From: Paenibacillus sp. FSL W8-0426
GTDB taxonomy: Bacteria; Bacillota; Bacilli; Paenibacillales; Paenibacillaceae
Assembly (NCBI RefSeq): GCF_037969725.1
Contig: NZ_CP150203.1
Location: 3,736,001 to 3,800,000 of the forward strand
DNA: 64,000 bases
Direction: 5' to 3'
The notes beneath the pieces were generated by a model. That model did no database searches and had not been told where the DNA came from. It was given only the letters and a program-made list of their open reading frames with translations. Positions within the stretch are counted from its first letter, which is position 1. The number at the start of each line of letters is the position of its first letter. Both the position numbers and the translations under genes were made by a program. Of the stretch, positions 1-8,443 are shown piece after piece.

Positions 1-1383
1 TTTCTCACGAAAAAAACCGAGTTAGATCAAGAACAAGCAGAAGAAGCAACGACCAAACCTGAGCCGGAACAAAAGCCAGAGCAGGAGCCTGTGAAAGATC
101 CCGTCAAGCCTGTACAGCAACAACCATCGACGCCTGTATCAAGCTCAACTCCTGAGCCAGCTTCTCCATCGGTGCCTGATCGTGACCCATCGCCAACACC
201 ATCTCCCGCACCAACTCCAAATCCAGAGCCAAATCCGAATCCAGAATCACCAATTAATGCGGCTCCTGTAGCTAAAGATTTGCGTTTTATGTTTGAAGAG
301 GAAACCGAAAAGTTGGTTGTTGGTCAAAAGGTCACTATCGGCTTTACCTATGATGATGCAGAAGATGACCAACAACAATCTGTGAATTATGCTTGGTATC
401 GCTCAGCGAATAGTGAGGGAAGGGAAAAAGTATTAATTCCTGATGCCAATAGTAGTTCCTACACTTTTACTTCAGATGATGTTGATCATTATATCAGCGT
501 TGAGGTAACACCGATTGCTGCTACAGGAACCACGACCGGGGTAACAAGTTATAAGGTTTTAGAACAGGTCGTAATGGAGCCACCGACTGAAGAAGCGCCT
601 CTCACAGTGGACGCAAGCAAATTTTCAGTCATTGATAATTACTCGAATGAGGTTGACCGAATCATCGGGCAGGCATCTGCAGTAAGCCGTGCAAATGCAT
701 GGGTGTATATCTACCCATGGGATGACAAAAATGGAAATAATGTTGTTGACGACGGTGAATTGGGATCAGGATATTTCAAGGGAACAAGTCAAAGCGACGG
801 CTCATTAACTGGCGATCTCGGATACCTTGAACCGGGTGACTATACCTTTGTAATAACTGCCATGTATACTGGAACACAATACGAGTCTGCAAAGAGTGCC
901 GAAAATGCATTTAAATTTACTTTGACTAAAGGCGTACAGACTCCTACGATTGGCAGCGACCTTTTTCTTTTTGGAAATTATGAGTCACGAGCAGCGTTCA
1001 ACTCAGGGGATAGCGGTGTAAACCTGGACTTCTATTACCAGACTAATGATGATTTCAACAATGGTACTTTAGAAGTAACTGTCGAAGGAATTACGTTTGC
1101 AGAAGGTGATGAATACTCTATAAGTAACGAAACTCTTAATGATGTACCATTGATCACTCGAATAGCTCCCGAGCAAATCAGTGATGACGGCAAAACACTT
1201 ACTATATCCGGAATAAACGGTAAATACACTTTGGTGTCCTTCTATTTGAATAATAAGGATATACCAGAGCAAGGCAGCTACAATATAAATGTTAAAGCAG
1301 ACGCTGACGGAACAGAATCCAGCAAATCTCCAGCTCCAGACCAATACATTACATTCGTTTCAGAACCAATTTTTGAATATTAA
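1..1383 (+). CDS. C-terminal part of a proline-rich secreted or surface protein
   Basis: The frame is open from the first base of the window, so the gene begins upstream and only its last 460 codons are seen. The visible part starts with a Glu/Lys/Pro-rich stretch and a Pro-Asn-Glu linker (PTPSPAPTPNPEPNPNPE), followed by beta-rich, Ig-like segments. A block near codon 250 contains a calcium-loop-like DDKNGNNVVDDGE. No enzyme motif is visible. A hydrophilic Pro-rich linker followed by beta modules is typical of cell-surface proteins of Firmicutes, so an extracellular location is inferred. The gene ends at a strong terminator 10 bases downstream. No function is assigned. Confidence 0.75.
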   Translation, partial: FLTKKTELDQEQAEEATTKPEPEQKPEQEPVKDPVKPVQQQPSTPVSSSTPEPASPSVPDRDPSPTPSPAPTPNPEPNPNPESPINAAPVAKDLRFMFEEETEKLVVGQKVTIGFTYDDAEDDQQQSVNYAWYRSANSEGREKVLIPDANSSSYTFTSDDVDHYISVEVTPIAATGTTTGVTSYKVLEQVVMEPPTEEAPLTVDASKFSVIDNYSNEVDRIIGQASAVSRANAWVYIYPWDDKNGNNVVDDGELGSGYFKGTSQSDGSLTGDLGYLEPGDYTFVITAMYTGTQYESAKSAENAFKFTLTKGVQTPTIGSDLFLFGNYESRAAFNSGDSGVNLDFYYQTNDDFNNGTLEVTVEGITFAEGDEYSISNETLNDVPLITRIAPEQISDDGKTLTISGINGKYTLVSFYLNNKDIPEQGSYNINVKADADGTESSKSPAPDQYITFVSEPIFEY

Positions 1384-1392
1384 AATCCTGTT

Positions 1393-1440
1393 AGCCACCT
1401 CTTTGGGTCGTATGAACGATCATAGAGGTGGCTCTTTTTT
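1393..1440 (+). terminator. Intrinsic terminator of the surface-protein gene
   Basis: A perfect 10-bp stem (AGCCACCTCT pairing with AGAGGTGGCT) is followed directly by a run of T residues, ten bases after the stop codon of the preceding plus-strand gene. Confidence 0.9.
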
Positions 1441-1547
1441 GTTATGGAACTTTAAGATGCTGCTTACCTTTAGCCCGTTCCTGCTGCTACCGATTATTTT
1501 AGTGTAATGTCCAAAGAAATAATGAACTCCCCTGTTCTTGTCTTACG

Positions 1548-1575
1548 AAAAAACGCACACTGCAAAAGTGTGCGC
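1548..1575 (-). terminator. Intrinsic terminator at the end of the hydroxyproline/arabinoside operon
   Basis: On the minus strand a 7-bp stem CGCACAC/GTGTGCG with a 7-base loop is followed by six T residues. It lies 14 bases past the GH127 stop codon. I see no comparable terminator anywhere in the 17 upstream minus-strand genes, so it probably ends the whole transcription unit. Confidence 0.85.
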
Positions 1576-1588
1576 TTGCATTTCCACC

Positions 1589-3895
1589 CTATGATCCCAT
1601 CGGGTTCCGTTCAATATAGACGTGATATCGTTCGTGAAACACACTCGCCAGCGGAATGAACAACAAATCCTTCAAAGTGTATCGGAAAGCAAACCCATGC
1701 TGCCCAATCTCCTTGGTGAAACTTCTCATCAGGTCATCTTCGTGCAATTGAAGCTGCAAATAGTCATTTGCATCAGAGAGCGCAGCCAAAATGTACGGTC
1801 CATACGCAAGAGATGCCAGTTCTTCCCGATCCGGCGCCGTTTCCAGGCGGAGCCTGCAGTCGAAAAAGAGCTTGATCTCGTCTCCATCCTGCCAATCCCG
1901 ACTGATGCAGATATATCCTGTAGGGTCATCGGCCATGTTGGCAGGCTTGCCGTTGATCTCCATGCGGCATTCCGGTCCGGCCCAGTATGGACGGCGAATC
2001 TTCAATGCAAAATCCCCCGTTCCCTCCATCCGCAGCGCCGCTTTTCCGGGATCTTGCGGCTCCACGTCCAGCGTCAGCTTCATCTGCCGTTCCCGCCAAT
2101 GGAGGGTTGAAGGAACCAGCAGGTTCACATACAGCGCAGATTTATCGTAATGATAAATAGCTTCGGCATATTTAAAATGATTCTCCAAGCCCGTGCCATG
2201 GCAGCAAGTATTCCCCGTCACGTCAAAAGACTTTGTCCCGCCGGGTGCCAGCGGCATGAAATACGTGCTGCCTCCCGTCGGCTGATGATCGCATGAGGCC
2301 AAAATGTGATTAAACATCGTACGCTCGTAATAATCCATATATTCCGCTGCCGGATGATACGCAAACAATTCCTTCGTCAGTTTCAGCATATTGTACGAGG
2401 CGCAGGTTTCTGCGGTTTTTTCGCTGAGAAATTCTCCAATTTTGCCTGGCTGCCGGAACATTTCGCCTTCTCCCGTGCCGCCAATCGAATAGATATGCGC
2501 ACCCGTGACGGCCTGCCAAAAAAAGCGGGACATGTCGTAATACGCCTTCTCCCCGGTTGCCTGGAATATTTTCAGGGAGCCGATCACCTGGGGGATATGC
2601 TGGTTGGCGTGGAGGCCGCCGAGGGCATCTATACCCGCGCGCAGCGGAACGAACAAGCGGTCGTTGTCAAACAGGTTCGCCGCCGCCAGATGTTCAGACT
2701 TGCGCGTGATGGAGTACAGCTCGGCAAGCGATTCGTTCATCCCGCCGAATTCGCCGGCGATGTACATGCCCCACATCGTTTTGAGCACGCGGTTTGGAAG
2801 CCGGTTCAAACGGCGGTATACCCAATCGCCAAGCTGATCGGCGATCTTCAGCGCCGTATGGATTCCCAAAAGGCGATAACAATCGAGCAATCCGGCAAAA
2901 ATTTTGTGCAGGGTATAGTAAGGAGCCCATATTTCCGGATACCGGGTAAACTTCTCCAACAGGTCAAACTGCTCCTCGGAGTAACCGCTGAGGAAGCCGG
3001 CATCAAATCCAGGCTGACCAGCAAAAGCATGCTGGCACTCTTCCAGCGAAGCGATCATATACTCCGCCTTCCGCTTGATGTCCTCATCTCCCGAAGCTGC
3101 GTAGCACAACGCCAGCGCAGACAGATAATGTCCGGTCGTATGTCCCCTCAGCAAGCACCCTGGCGAATCCCAACCGGTCATTTCCGGAGCATCGCGCGTA
3201 TCCAGTCCGGCAGCGGCTCGGAAATTATACAGCATCTGATCGTCATTGACCTTTTTCAAGAAGGCAAGGCTCCTGTCCTGAGCCGCTTTAAAGGCGGTTC
3301 CTTCCTTCAGCGCCACCGCCACAGCGGGAAAGCCATGCACGGCAGGAATTGTGTCCATCGTTTCCCGATCCTGCCCGGCTGCCGCCCAAACCTCGGCGCT
3401 TACCGGAATGGCCGTGTCTTTAAGGACACCTTTAACCATGATGGGACCGGGCTCATCCATCGTATATTCCTCTCCCGGTTCCCAATCCACGGCATGGGAA
3501 ATGATCTCCCCCTCGGCCGTTTCGACCACGGCCACCGCCGGCAAATAAAATGGTTTCCCCACATCCGCTTTCAGGCGTATCGGATAAATCCGAGACACGC
3601 GAATTCGATTCTCTTCCTCCAAAATGGTCACGTTGTAGACTTTTTCCTTGCTGCAGCCGCCGTATCGAAACGTTGCCCGCAGCGGAACCGTGCGTGTGCC
3701 TATGCCATATTTCGGCCGATTTACCGTGCCGTCGTCCTGGAGAAAACGGGAGTCTCCCGATATCCAGCTGATTTTCGAGCCGTTTTTGCCTTCCCGGGGC
3801 AAACGGAGATCAAATTCCACCGTGGCCAGATTGCCCAAATACAGCGCCTCCATATCCTGGATTACGATGCGTTCCTCCTCTTTAACCGAACCCAT
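1589..3895 (-). CDS. GH127 beta-L-arabinofuranosidase with N-terminal Ig-like domains
   Basis: The C-terminal ~580 residues match glycoside hydrolase family 127 (formerly DUF1680), whose founding member HypBA1 releases L-arabinofuranose from hydroxyproline-linked beta-1,2-arabinosides of extensin. The zinc-thiolate site is intact: ETC (Glu496, Cys498) and NTCCHGTG (Cys564-Cys565), corresponding to Glu338, Cys340, Cys417 (nucleophile) and Cys418 of HypBA1. Residues 1-170 form two beta-rich, Ig-like (Big_4 type) segments, which make it longer than the usual ~650 residues. No signal peptide is visible, so it probably acts in the cytoplasm on imported arabinosides. It is the last gene of the operon, 38 bases after the metzincin gene. 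The family is secure; the exact substrate is inferred from context. Confidence 0.93.
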   Translation of the reverse strand: MGSVKEEERIVIQDMEALYLGNLATVEFDLRLPREGKNGSKISWISGDSRFLQDDGTVNRPKYGIGTRTVPLRATFRYGGCSKEKVYNVTILEEENRIRVSRIYPIRLKADVGKPFYLPAVAVVETAEGEIISHAVDWEPGEEYTMDEPGPIMVKGVLKDTAIPVSAEVWAAAGQDRETMDTIPAVHGFPAVAVALKEGTAFKAAQDRSLAFLKKVNDDQMLYNFRAAAGLDTRDAPEMTGWDSPGCLLRGHTTGHYLSALALCYAASGDEDIKRKAEYMIASLEECQHAFAGQPGFDAGFLSGYSEEQFDLLEKFTRYPEIWAPYYTLHKIFAGLLDCYRLLGIHTALKIADQLGDWVYRRLNRLPNRVLKTMWGMYIAGEFGGMNESLAELYSITRKSEHLAAANLFDNDRLFVPLRAGIDALGGLHANQHIPQVIGSLKIFQATGEKAYYDMSRFFWQAVTGAHIYSIGGTGEGEMFRQPGKIGEFLSEKTAETCASYNMLKLTKELFAYHPAAEYMDYYERTMFNHILASCDHQPTGGSTYFMPLAPGGTKSFDVTGNTCCHGTGLENHFKYAEAIYHYDKSALYVNLLVPSTLHWRERQMKLTLDVEPQDPGKAALRMEGTGDFALKIRRPYWAGPECRMEINGKPANMADDPTGYICISRDWQDGDEIKLFFDCRLRLETAPDREELASLAYGPYILAALSDANDYLQLQLHEDDLMRSFTKEIGQHGFAFRYTLKDLLFIPLASVFHERYHVYIERNPMGS

Positions 3896-3933
3896 ATCAT
3901 GCCCCCCCTATTCGCTTGTGGTACGTCCGACCG

Positions 3934-6609
3934 TTAACCTGGAGATGGGACGGACGTTCCGATCACCTTCCACTGTTGAATGCCTGTGGATGTCGTTTCC
4001 TTGGCCTTCATGGTAAGGCGGATTTTCGTCGTCGTCACCGGATCGAAGGAGGTCACGTTATACTGATCCGGAAGCACGCCATATGCAGAAGGATCAGGCA
4101 CCTCCACCCAATCGGTTCCCGTCCAATACTGGATGTAAAACGATGCCGGCAGATCGATCCCATCATTGTCGTCAAACCAGTAAACCTCGCTTGAGGAGAG
4201 GGTGAACGGTCGGTCGAAGTCATACTGCACCCACTGCTCGCTCCCGCGGGTATCCCAGTTTCCGTAGACCGGATGCCCCCTGTCCGCCGAGCTTGTCGGC
4301 TCGTATTCGTCATTCAGCCCCGCCAGGCTTTCCCAAGGCGAGACGTAGGAGGCTGAGACGGTTCCTTCGATCGCCACGTTCGGATTTGCGGGATCCGGCG
4401 GTTCAACAACCGGCGGCGATGGTTTATCCGCGGCTAGAGCGGCGATCTCTTCACCAACCAGCGCACGCGAATAGAGCTTGATTTCATCGAGGCTGCCGGC
4501 AAAATAATGTCCGTCCGTCCCGGACTTTCCGATATACTTGTTCACTCCGTTCAGCAGGGAACGAATACGTCCTGGATTCATTTCCGAGGTCCTGGCCTGT
4601 TCTACCCCATCCAGGTACAGAACTGCCGTGTTTCGGGATAGGGTGACCGCCGCATGATGCCATTGTCCGGATGTCAAGCCGCTGCCGGCAACGCTCACGG
4701 CTCCTGTCCCTTGCGGGCCCGGTGCTGTGAAGCGTAACGTACCGCCGGCTTCGATGGTTAGGTCCGCCGACGTGCCTGCGGCTGAAACAAATTCGAAAAT
4801 GCGCGCGCTGGCTGTGTTGATATCCGAATTGTCAGAGGATGCACCGTCCGGACTCGGACCCCCGTTAACGTTTACCCAGGCGGAGAATGTAAAGTCCCGG
4901 GTTCCTTTCAGCATCGTATCGGGTAGCTTCATGTAGCTTGACGAGCCGTTCAGGCCCAACCCTCCGCCTCTTGCGCCGTCCGTGCGCGAAGCATGGTAAA
5001 CGGCGGCATCATGGCCCGCACCGGAATAATCAAGGGCGATACCGGAATCCCCGGCCTCTTCTTCATCAAACAAGTAATTCCCTGCCAGCTCTCCCTGACC
5101 GACGTTTAACGTGAATTCCTTTTGCACCGGGGCGCTCTTTTCGTCATAATCCCGAAGCTGTACCGTAAATGTGTAGCTGCCCTTGGCTTTGCCGGATACC
5201 TTGCCGGCGATCGTACCTGTAAAGCGGTCCAGCGTCAGCCCCTCCGGCAGCGATCCCCCTGTGATATTCCAATCATAGAAAGGAACTCCGCCTTCGGCCT
5301 GCAGCTTCAGTTCATATTGCTGTCCTGTCTTTGCATTGGGAACCGGAACGTTTTTAATCGACGGGCTAAGAAAAGGTGTCAGGGAACGATTCAATTTCCA
5401 GCCCGCTTGTTCCGCAATCAACAGCGTCAGTTTGGTCAGCATCCAGCGCTTGTTGTGAAAGAGATGAGTACGGCCGCCGTTCTGGCCGCTGATCCGGTCC
5501 CAGTATTGCGGTTCCCCGGGAATATGATAGGTGTCATCCAGCGGGACCGGGACCCCTTGGTAGGCAACGATATTATCCGCCGTTCCTCCGCTGCGCTTAT
5601 AAGCAGCCATGCCTCTCCAACTATGGGAAAACGCAAGCGCATGCCCGAATTCGTGCATGATGAGTCCGTACACGTCCGTAGATGTGTCGGACATCTCCGT
5701 CAGGTACCACTGCTCATCATCCAGCGAGGTAAACGGCGTTGCGGTATCGTAAAAGTCCAAAATGGTGAGAAGCGACCGGTGAATTCGGTCAGGGACCGTC
5801 ACGCCGTTGCGTTTATGATATTTCCCGTTGTCGGACGCTCCGCCGGTCGAATAAGGGCCGTTGAGCCCTCTAAGATAGATCCACATCCCGTTGTAAGGCT
5901 CATCATTGGTCACGGAGTCATGACCGTCAAAGTTATCCTTTGGCAGCCGGGTGACTTCCGAATTCGCCGGGACGGTATCAAAGGGCTCCATATCAAAGAA
6001 GTAGAACCAATCCTTGATCGCCTGTTCGCTGGCCTCTCGGATCGCGGGATCGCTGAAATAGGGCTGGATCGTATCGTATCTGTAATCAAATTTCAGCGGC
6101 AAGCTCGGCTCTCTGGCATCATCCTGGTCCCATACGCGAATCGGGGTGGTTTGTTTTCGGACAGCGCCATTGGCATCCGTGACCGCGAGCTCCAGCGTGT
6201 AATGTTCGATCTCCCCATTGCCTCCGATTCGGTCGGGATGGATTTCGAGCAGAAAGGGCTTGCTTTCGCCGGCATTTTGGAACGTTAACGTCTTTGCCGC
6301 CCCGGTTGCGCTCAGCGTGCTCGGACGGTCCATCATCAGGCGGGAAGTGCCTTTGGCTTTAATATCGATCGTCAACGGATAGGCGGCGTCCTCGGGCGGA
6401 ACCACGTTCAGTTTCACGTAAGGATTGGCGATGTATCCCTGCCAATCTACCAGCTCAACGCCGTAATCGTTAAGCGTTCTGCCAAAAATGTCAATGATCT
6501 TCGCCTCTTCGCCGGTGGATTCCGCCTCCGCCGGCTCGGCCGCGGCCGGGAATGCAAATAAGGACACCAGCAGCGAAAAGCTAAGCACCATGGATAACCA
6601 CCTTTTCAT
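3934..6609 (-). CDS. Secreted metzincin-like metalloprotease with Ig-like, LamG and discoidin-like modules
   Basis: A signal peptide (MKRWLSMVLSFSLLVSLFAF, then PAAAEPAEA) leads a secreted protein of 891 residues. At His319 lies HEFGHALAFSH, a zinc-binding HExxHxxxxxH signature of metzincin type, with Ala where the family usually has Gly. After it come a putative Ig (He_PIG-like) domain at about 420-515, a LamG/concanavalin-like domain at about 520-710, and an F5/8 type C (discoidin-like) module to the end, suggesting binding to glycans or glycoprotein. The start at 6609 is chosen over the ATG at 6615 because AAGGAGG sits 7 bases before it but only 1 base before the other. Its start lies 2 bases past the stop of the FAD subunit gene, so it is translated as part of the hydroxyproline operon. 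The substrate is inferred, not shown. Confidence 0.85.
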   Translation of the reverse strand: MKRWLSMVLSFSLLVSLFAFPAAAEPAEAESTGEEAKIIDIFGRTLNDYGVELVDWQGYIANPYVKLNVVPPEDAAYPLTIDIKAKGTSRLMMDRPSTLSATGAAKTLTFQNAGESKPFLLEIHPDRIGGNGEIEHYTLELAVTDANGAVRKQTTPIRVWDQDDAREPSLPLKFDYRYDTIQPYFSDPAIREASEQAIKDWFYFFDMEPFDTVPANSEVTRLPKDNFDGHDSVTNDEPYNGMWIYLRGLNGPYSTGGASDNGKYHKRNGVTVPDRIHRSLLTILDFYDTATPFTSLDDEQWYLTEMSDTSTDVYGLIMHEFGHALAFSHSWRGMAAYKRSGGTADNIVAYQGVPVPLDDTYHIPGEPQYWDRISGQNGGRTHLFHNKRWMLTKLTLLIAEQAGWKLNRSLTPFLSPSIKNVPVPNAKTGQQYELKLQAEGGVPFYDWNITGGSLPEGLTLDRFTGTIAGKVSGKAKGSYTFTVQLRDYDEKSAPVQKEFTLNVGQGELAGNYLFDEEEAGDSGIALDYSGAGHDAAVYHASRTDGARGGGLGLNGSSSYMKLPDTMLKGTRDFTFSAWVNVNGGPSPDGASSDNSDINTASARIFEFVSAAGTSADLTIEAGGTLRFTAPGPQGTGAVSVAGSGLTSGQWHHAAVTLSRNTAVLYLDGVEQARTSEMNPGRIRSLLNGVNKYIGKSGTDGHYFAGSLDEIKLYSRALVGEEIAALAADKPSPPVVEPPDPANPNVAIEGTVSASYVSPWESLAGLNDEYEPTSSADRGHPVYGNWDTRGSEQWVQYDFDRPFTLSSSEVYWFDDNDGIDLPASFYIQYWTGTDWVEVPDPSAYGVLPDQYNVTSFDPVTTTKIRLTMKAKETTSTGIQQWKVIGTSVPSPG

Positions 6610-6611
6610 AC

Positions 6612-7829
6612 TCATGCCTCCTTATTCCATGTCTTATATAATCGGTCTCTGGCGCCCGAAATACCTGAATGAAATTGGATCAAAGCAGCGGCGCGAATCC
6701 GGCGAACATGCTCCATCGCTTCAAGCAGGTTACGTTCCCGGTCCTTCCCCGGTGCTCCGGCATCGCGGCAAATGGCGGCCGCCGCGACTCTTCCCTGGGC
6801 CATAGCCACCTGCGCGCTTTCGATACCCGTTATGTTTCCGGCGACGTACAAACCCTCGACCGGCGTCTGCATATCCTCATTGTGCAGCGGAACATGACCA
6901 CCGAGTTCCTCTGCATACACCAATGGACATCCGGCCACCGCGGCCAATTCGGCGAGCGGGGATAAACCTCCGGCAAGAGCCACAAAATCGACGTTTTCCT
7001 CCCGTTCGCTGCCCGGAATGATTTCACCTGTCCCGGTTACATCCGCCAGCGTCACGGATTCCACATGATGTTCGCCATTGATCGAAATCGCGGAAGTGCG
7101 CAGCCGTAAAGGGATATCCCATATTTTCAGCCCGCGCCGCGGAAAAAAGCGGGATATTGCACCAGCCATCCCCAGGCGGGCGCCCAGCTTTCCCCCGATC
7201 CTCATCAGCGGAGACGGGGCCAAATGAGCAAGGCCCAGCAGACGTTTCACTGCTTCTTTAGGCACATCTTCCTTGCCGAATACCGAATTTTGTTCTGGCA
7301 GCACGATTCCGGCGAGCGAAATTCCGCTGACGGACAGCTCGCGGGCAATCGCCATGGCGAGCACATTCACGCCGATGATCAGCCCGCGACGGCCCGGCTT
7401 CACAAAGTGTACATTGGTCATTACCTGGGCGGCTCCGATCGACATGACCCCTGGCAGCATCCAGCCCGGCGTCGGCTGGGGAATTTCGGCGGCGCCGGTG
7501 GCGAGGAGAACCCTTGCAGCCGTGAACGACGCGCCTCCGGCTCTCACGACCCAGCAACGTTCATGCCGAAACATGCCGTGAACGGAAACGCCGCAGCGGA
7601 TATCCACTCCCAGCACGCGGCATTGTTCGATCAACTGCTCCGCAGCCTGCCTTCCAACCCACCACTTCCCCTTTTCCTCGTGGAACTGTCCCAGCATGCG
7701 CCCGCCGGGCTGCGGGAATTCATCCAGCACAGCTACGCTCAAGCCATGCCCGGCCGCCACTGCGGCGGCCGATAAGCCCGCCGGGCCGGCTCCGACGATC
7801 AACAGATCGAATGACGTCGCCGGGGTCAT
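6612..7829 (-). CDS. D-hydroxyproline dehydrogenase, FAD/NAD(P)-type alpha subunit (HcnB/OoxA/LhpF-like)
   Basis: The N-terminus has the dinucleotide-binding motif VGAGPAG, and a second nucleotide-binding region lies near residue 150 (GVNVLAMAIARELSVSGIS). The protein belongs to the alpha subunits of heteromeric FAD dehydrogenases such as opine oxidase, hydrogen cyanide synthase HcnB and the LhpBEF D-hydroxyproline dehydrogenase. These usually carry a BFD-type [2Fe-2S] domain at the C-terminus. Here the protein stops at 405 residues and that domain is a separate gene two positions upstream. It overlaps the ferredoxin-like gene by 4 bases (ATGA), with GGGGAGGA as ribosome site. Substrate assignment to D-hydroxyproline rests on the neighbouring epimerase, deaminase and aldehyde dehydrogenase genes. 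Confidence 0.88.
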   Translation of the reverse strand: MTPATSFDLLIVGAGPAGLSAAAVAAGHGLSVAVLDEFPQPGGRMLGQFHEEKGKWWVGRQAAEQLIEQCRVLGVDIRCGVSVHGMFRHERCWVVRAGGASFTAARVLLATGAAEIPQPTPGWMLPGVMSIGAAQVMTNVHFVKPGRRGLIIGVNVLAMAIARELSVSGISLAGIVLPEQNSVFGKEDVPKEAVKRLLGLAHLAPSPLMRIGGKLGARLGMAGAISRFFPRRGLKIWDIPLRLRTSAISINGEHHVESVTLADVTGTGEIIPGSEREENVDFVALAGGLSPLAELAAVAGCPLVYAEELGGHVPLHNEDMQTPVEGLYVAGNITGIESAQVAMAQGRVAAAAICRDAGAPGKDRERNLLEAMEHVRRIRAAALIQFHSGISGARDRLYKTWNKEA

Positions 7830-8158
7830 GGCAGCTTCCTCCCCGTAATTTCATTGGACAGCTGCCGCCCTTCGGAAATGCGCATCCCCTCTTCAAGCGG
7901 GGTTAGACAGGAGCGCACCTGCCCCTTGCCTTCCACGGTCAGCCGGCATTCCATGCAGTGGCCGATGGCGCAATACAGGCCGCGGACCGCACCGGACTCC
8001 TCATGCCTGCGCAGCCTGCGAATCCCCGAGGCCAGCAGGGCAGCCGCAATCGGCTCGCCCTGAAGTCCGGTCAGCGTCCTGCCGCCAAACATAAAGCTGA
8101 CCGGTTCCCTGCCTCGTTCCCACCGGCCCAATATCGGATGATTCGTAATCCGTTCCAT
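7826..8158 (-). CDS. [2Fe-2S] ferredoxin-like subunit of the dehydrogenase (HcnA/LhpE-like)
   Basis: This small protein (110 residues) carries the plant-type ferredoxin cluster pattern CAIGHCMEC followed by a fourth Cys at RSC, as in Fer2_4 proteins such as HcnA and the gamma subunits of opine and hydroxyproline dehydrogenases. It would pass electrons from the FAD subunits. The ATG at 8158 overlaps the upstream stop codon by one base (TGATG); a GTG one codon earlier (8161) is also possible. Its 3' end overlaps the alpha subunit gene by 4 bases, indicating translational coupling and a shared complex. Confidence 0.87.
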   Translation of the reverse strand: MERITNHPILGRWERGREPVSFMFGGRTLTGLQGEPIAAALLASGIRRLRRHEESGAVRGLYCAIGHCMECRLTVEGKGQVRSCLTPLEEGMRISEGRQLSNEITGRKLP

Positions 8159-8430
8159 CACAATTCACCATTGGCCAACTGGCCGAAGGTCACGGGCCGC
8201 ACCGGAGGACGATGGGACAGGAGCTCCGGGTCTCGGGGTGACTCCGGATTTTGGGCATGCACCCAGGTCTCGAGGAGATGTCTGCATACCCTGCCCTGAC
8301 AAGCTCCCATGGCGGCCCGCGTTTTCATTTTTAGCTGCCTCGAAGTATGGCATCCTGACCCGTAGGCAGTCTCCAATTGAGCGAGGGTTACTTCTTCGCA
8401 TCGGCAAATGATCATGGAAGGGCGTTTCAT
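8158..8430 (-). CDS. Stand-alone BFD-like [2Fe-2S] protein, split-off domain of the dehydrogenase
   Basis: The 90-residue product has the BFD/NirB-type cluster arrangement: CRC near residue 10 and GACQGRVC about 33 residues later (Cys-x-Cys ... Cys-x4-Cys). In HcnB/OoxA-type alpha subunits this domain is normally the C-terminal part of one polypeptide; here it is encoded separately, directly before the ferredoxin-like gene. AGGAGG stands 6 bases before the ATG. Together with the genes at 7826, 6612 and 12914 it makes a probable four-polypeptide D-hydroxyproline dehydrogenase. The fold is well supported; complex membership is inferred from gene order. Confidence 0.85.
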   Translation of the reverse strand: MKRPSMIICRCEEVTLAQLETAYGSGCHTSRQLKMKTRAAMGACQGRVCRHLLETWVHAQNPESPRDPELLSHRPPVRPVTFGQLANGEL

Positions 8431-8443
8431 AGGAAACCTCCTA

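Noticed and set aside
2306..3937. 543-codon plus-strand open frame
   Set aside because: Antisense shadow of the GH127 gene, whose catalytic motifs are complete on the minus strand.
5122..6288. 388-codon plus-strand open frame
   Set aside because: Antisense shadow of the metzincin gene; no start signal and no family resemblance.
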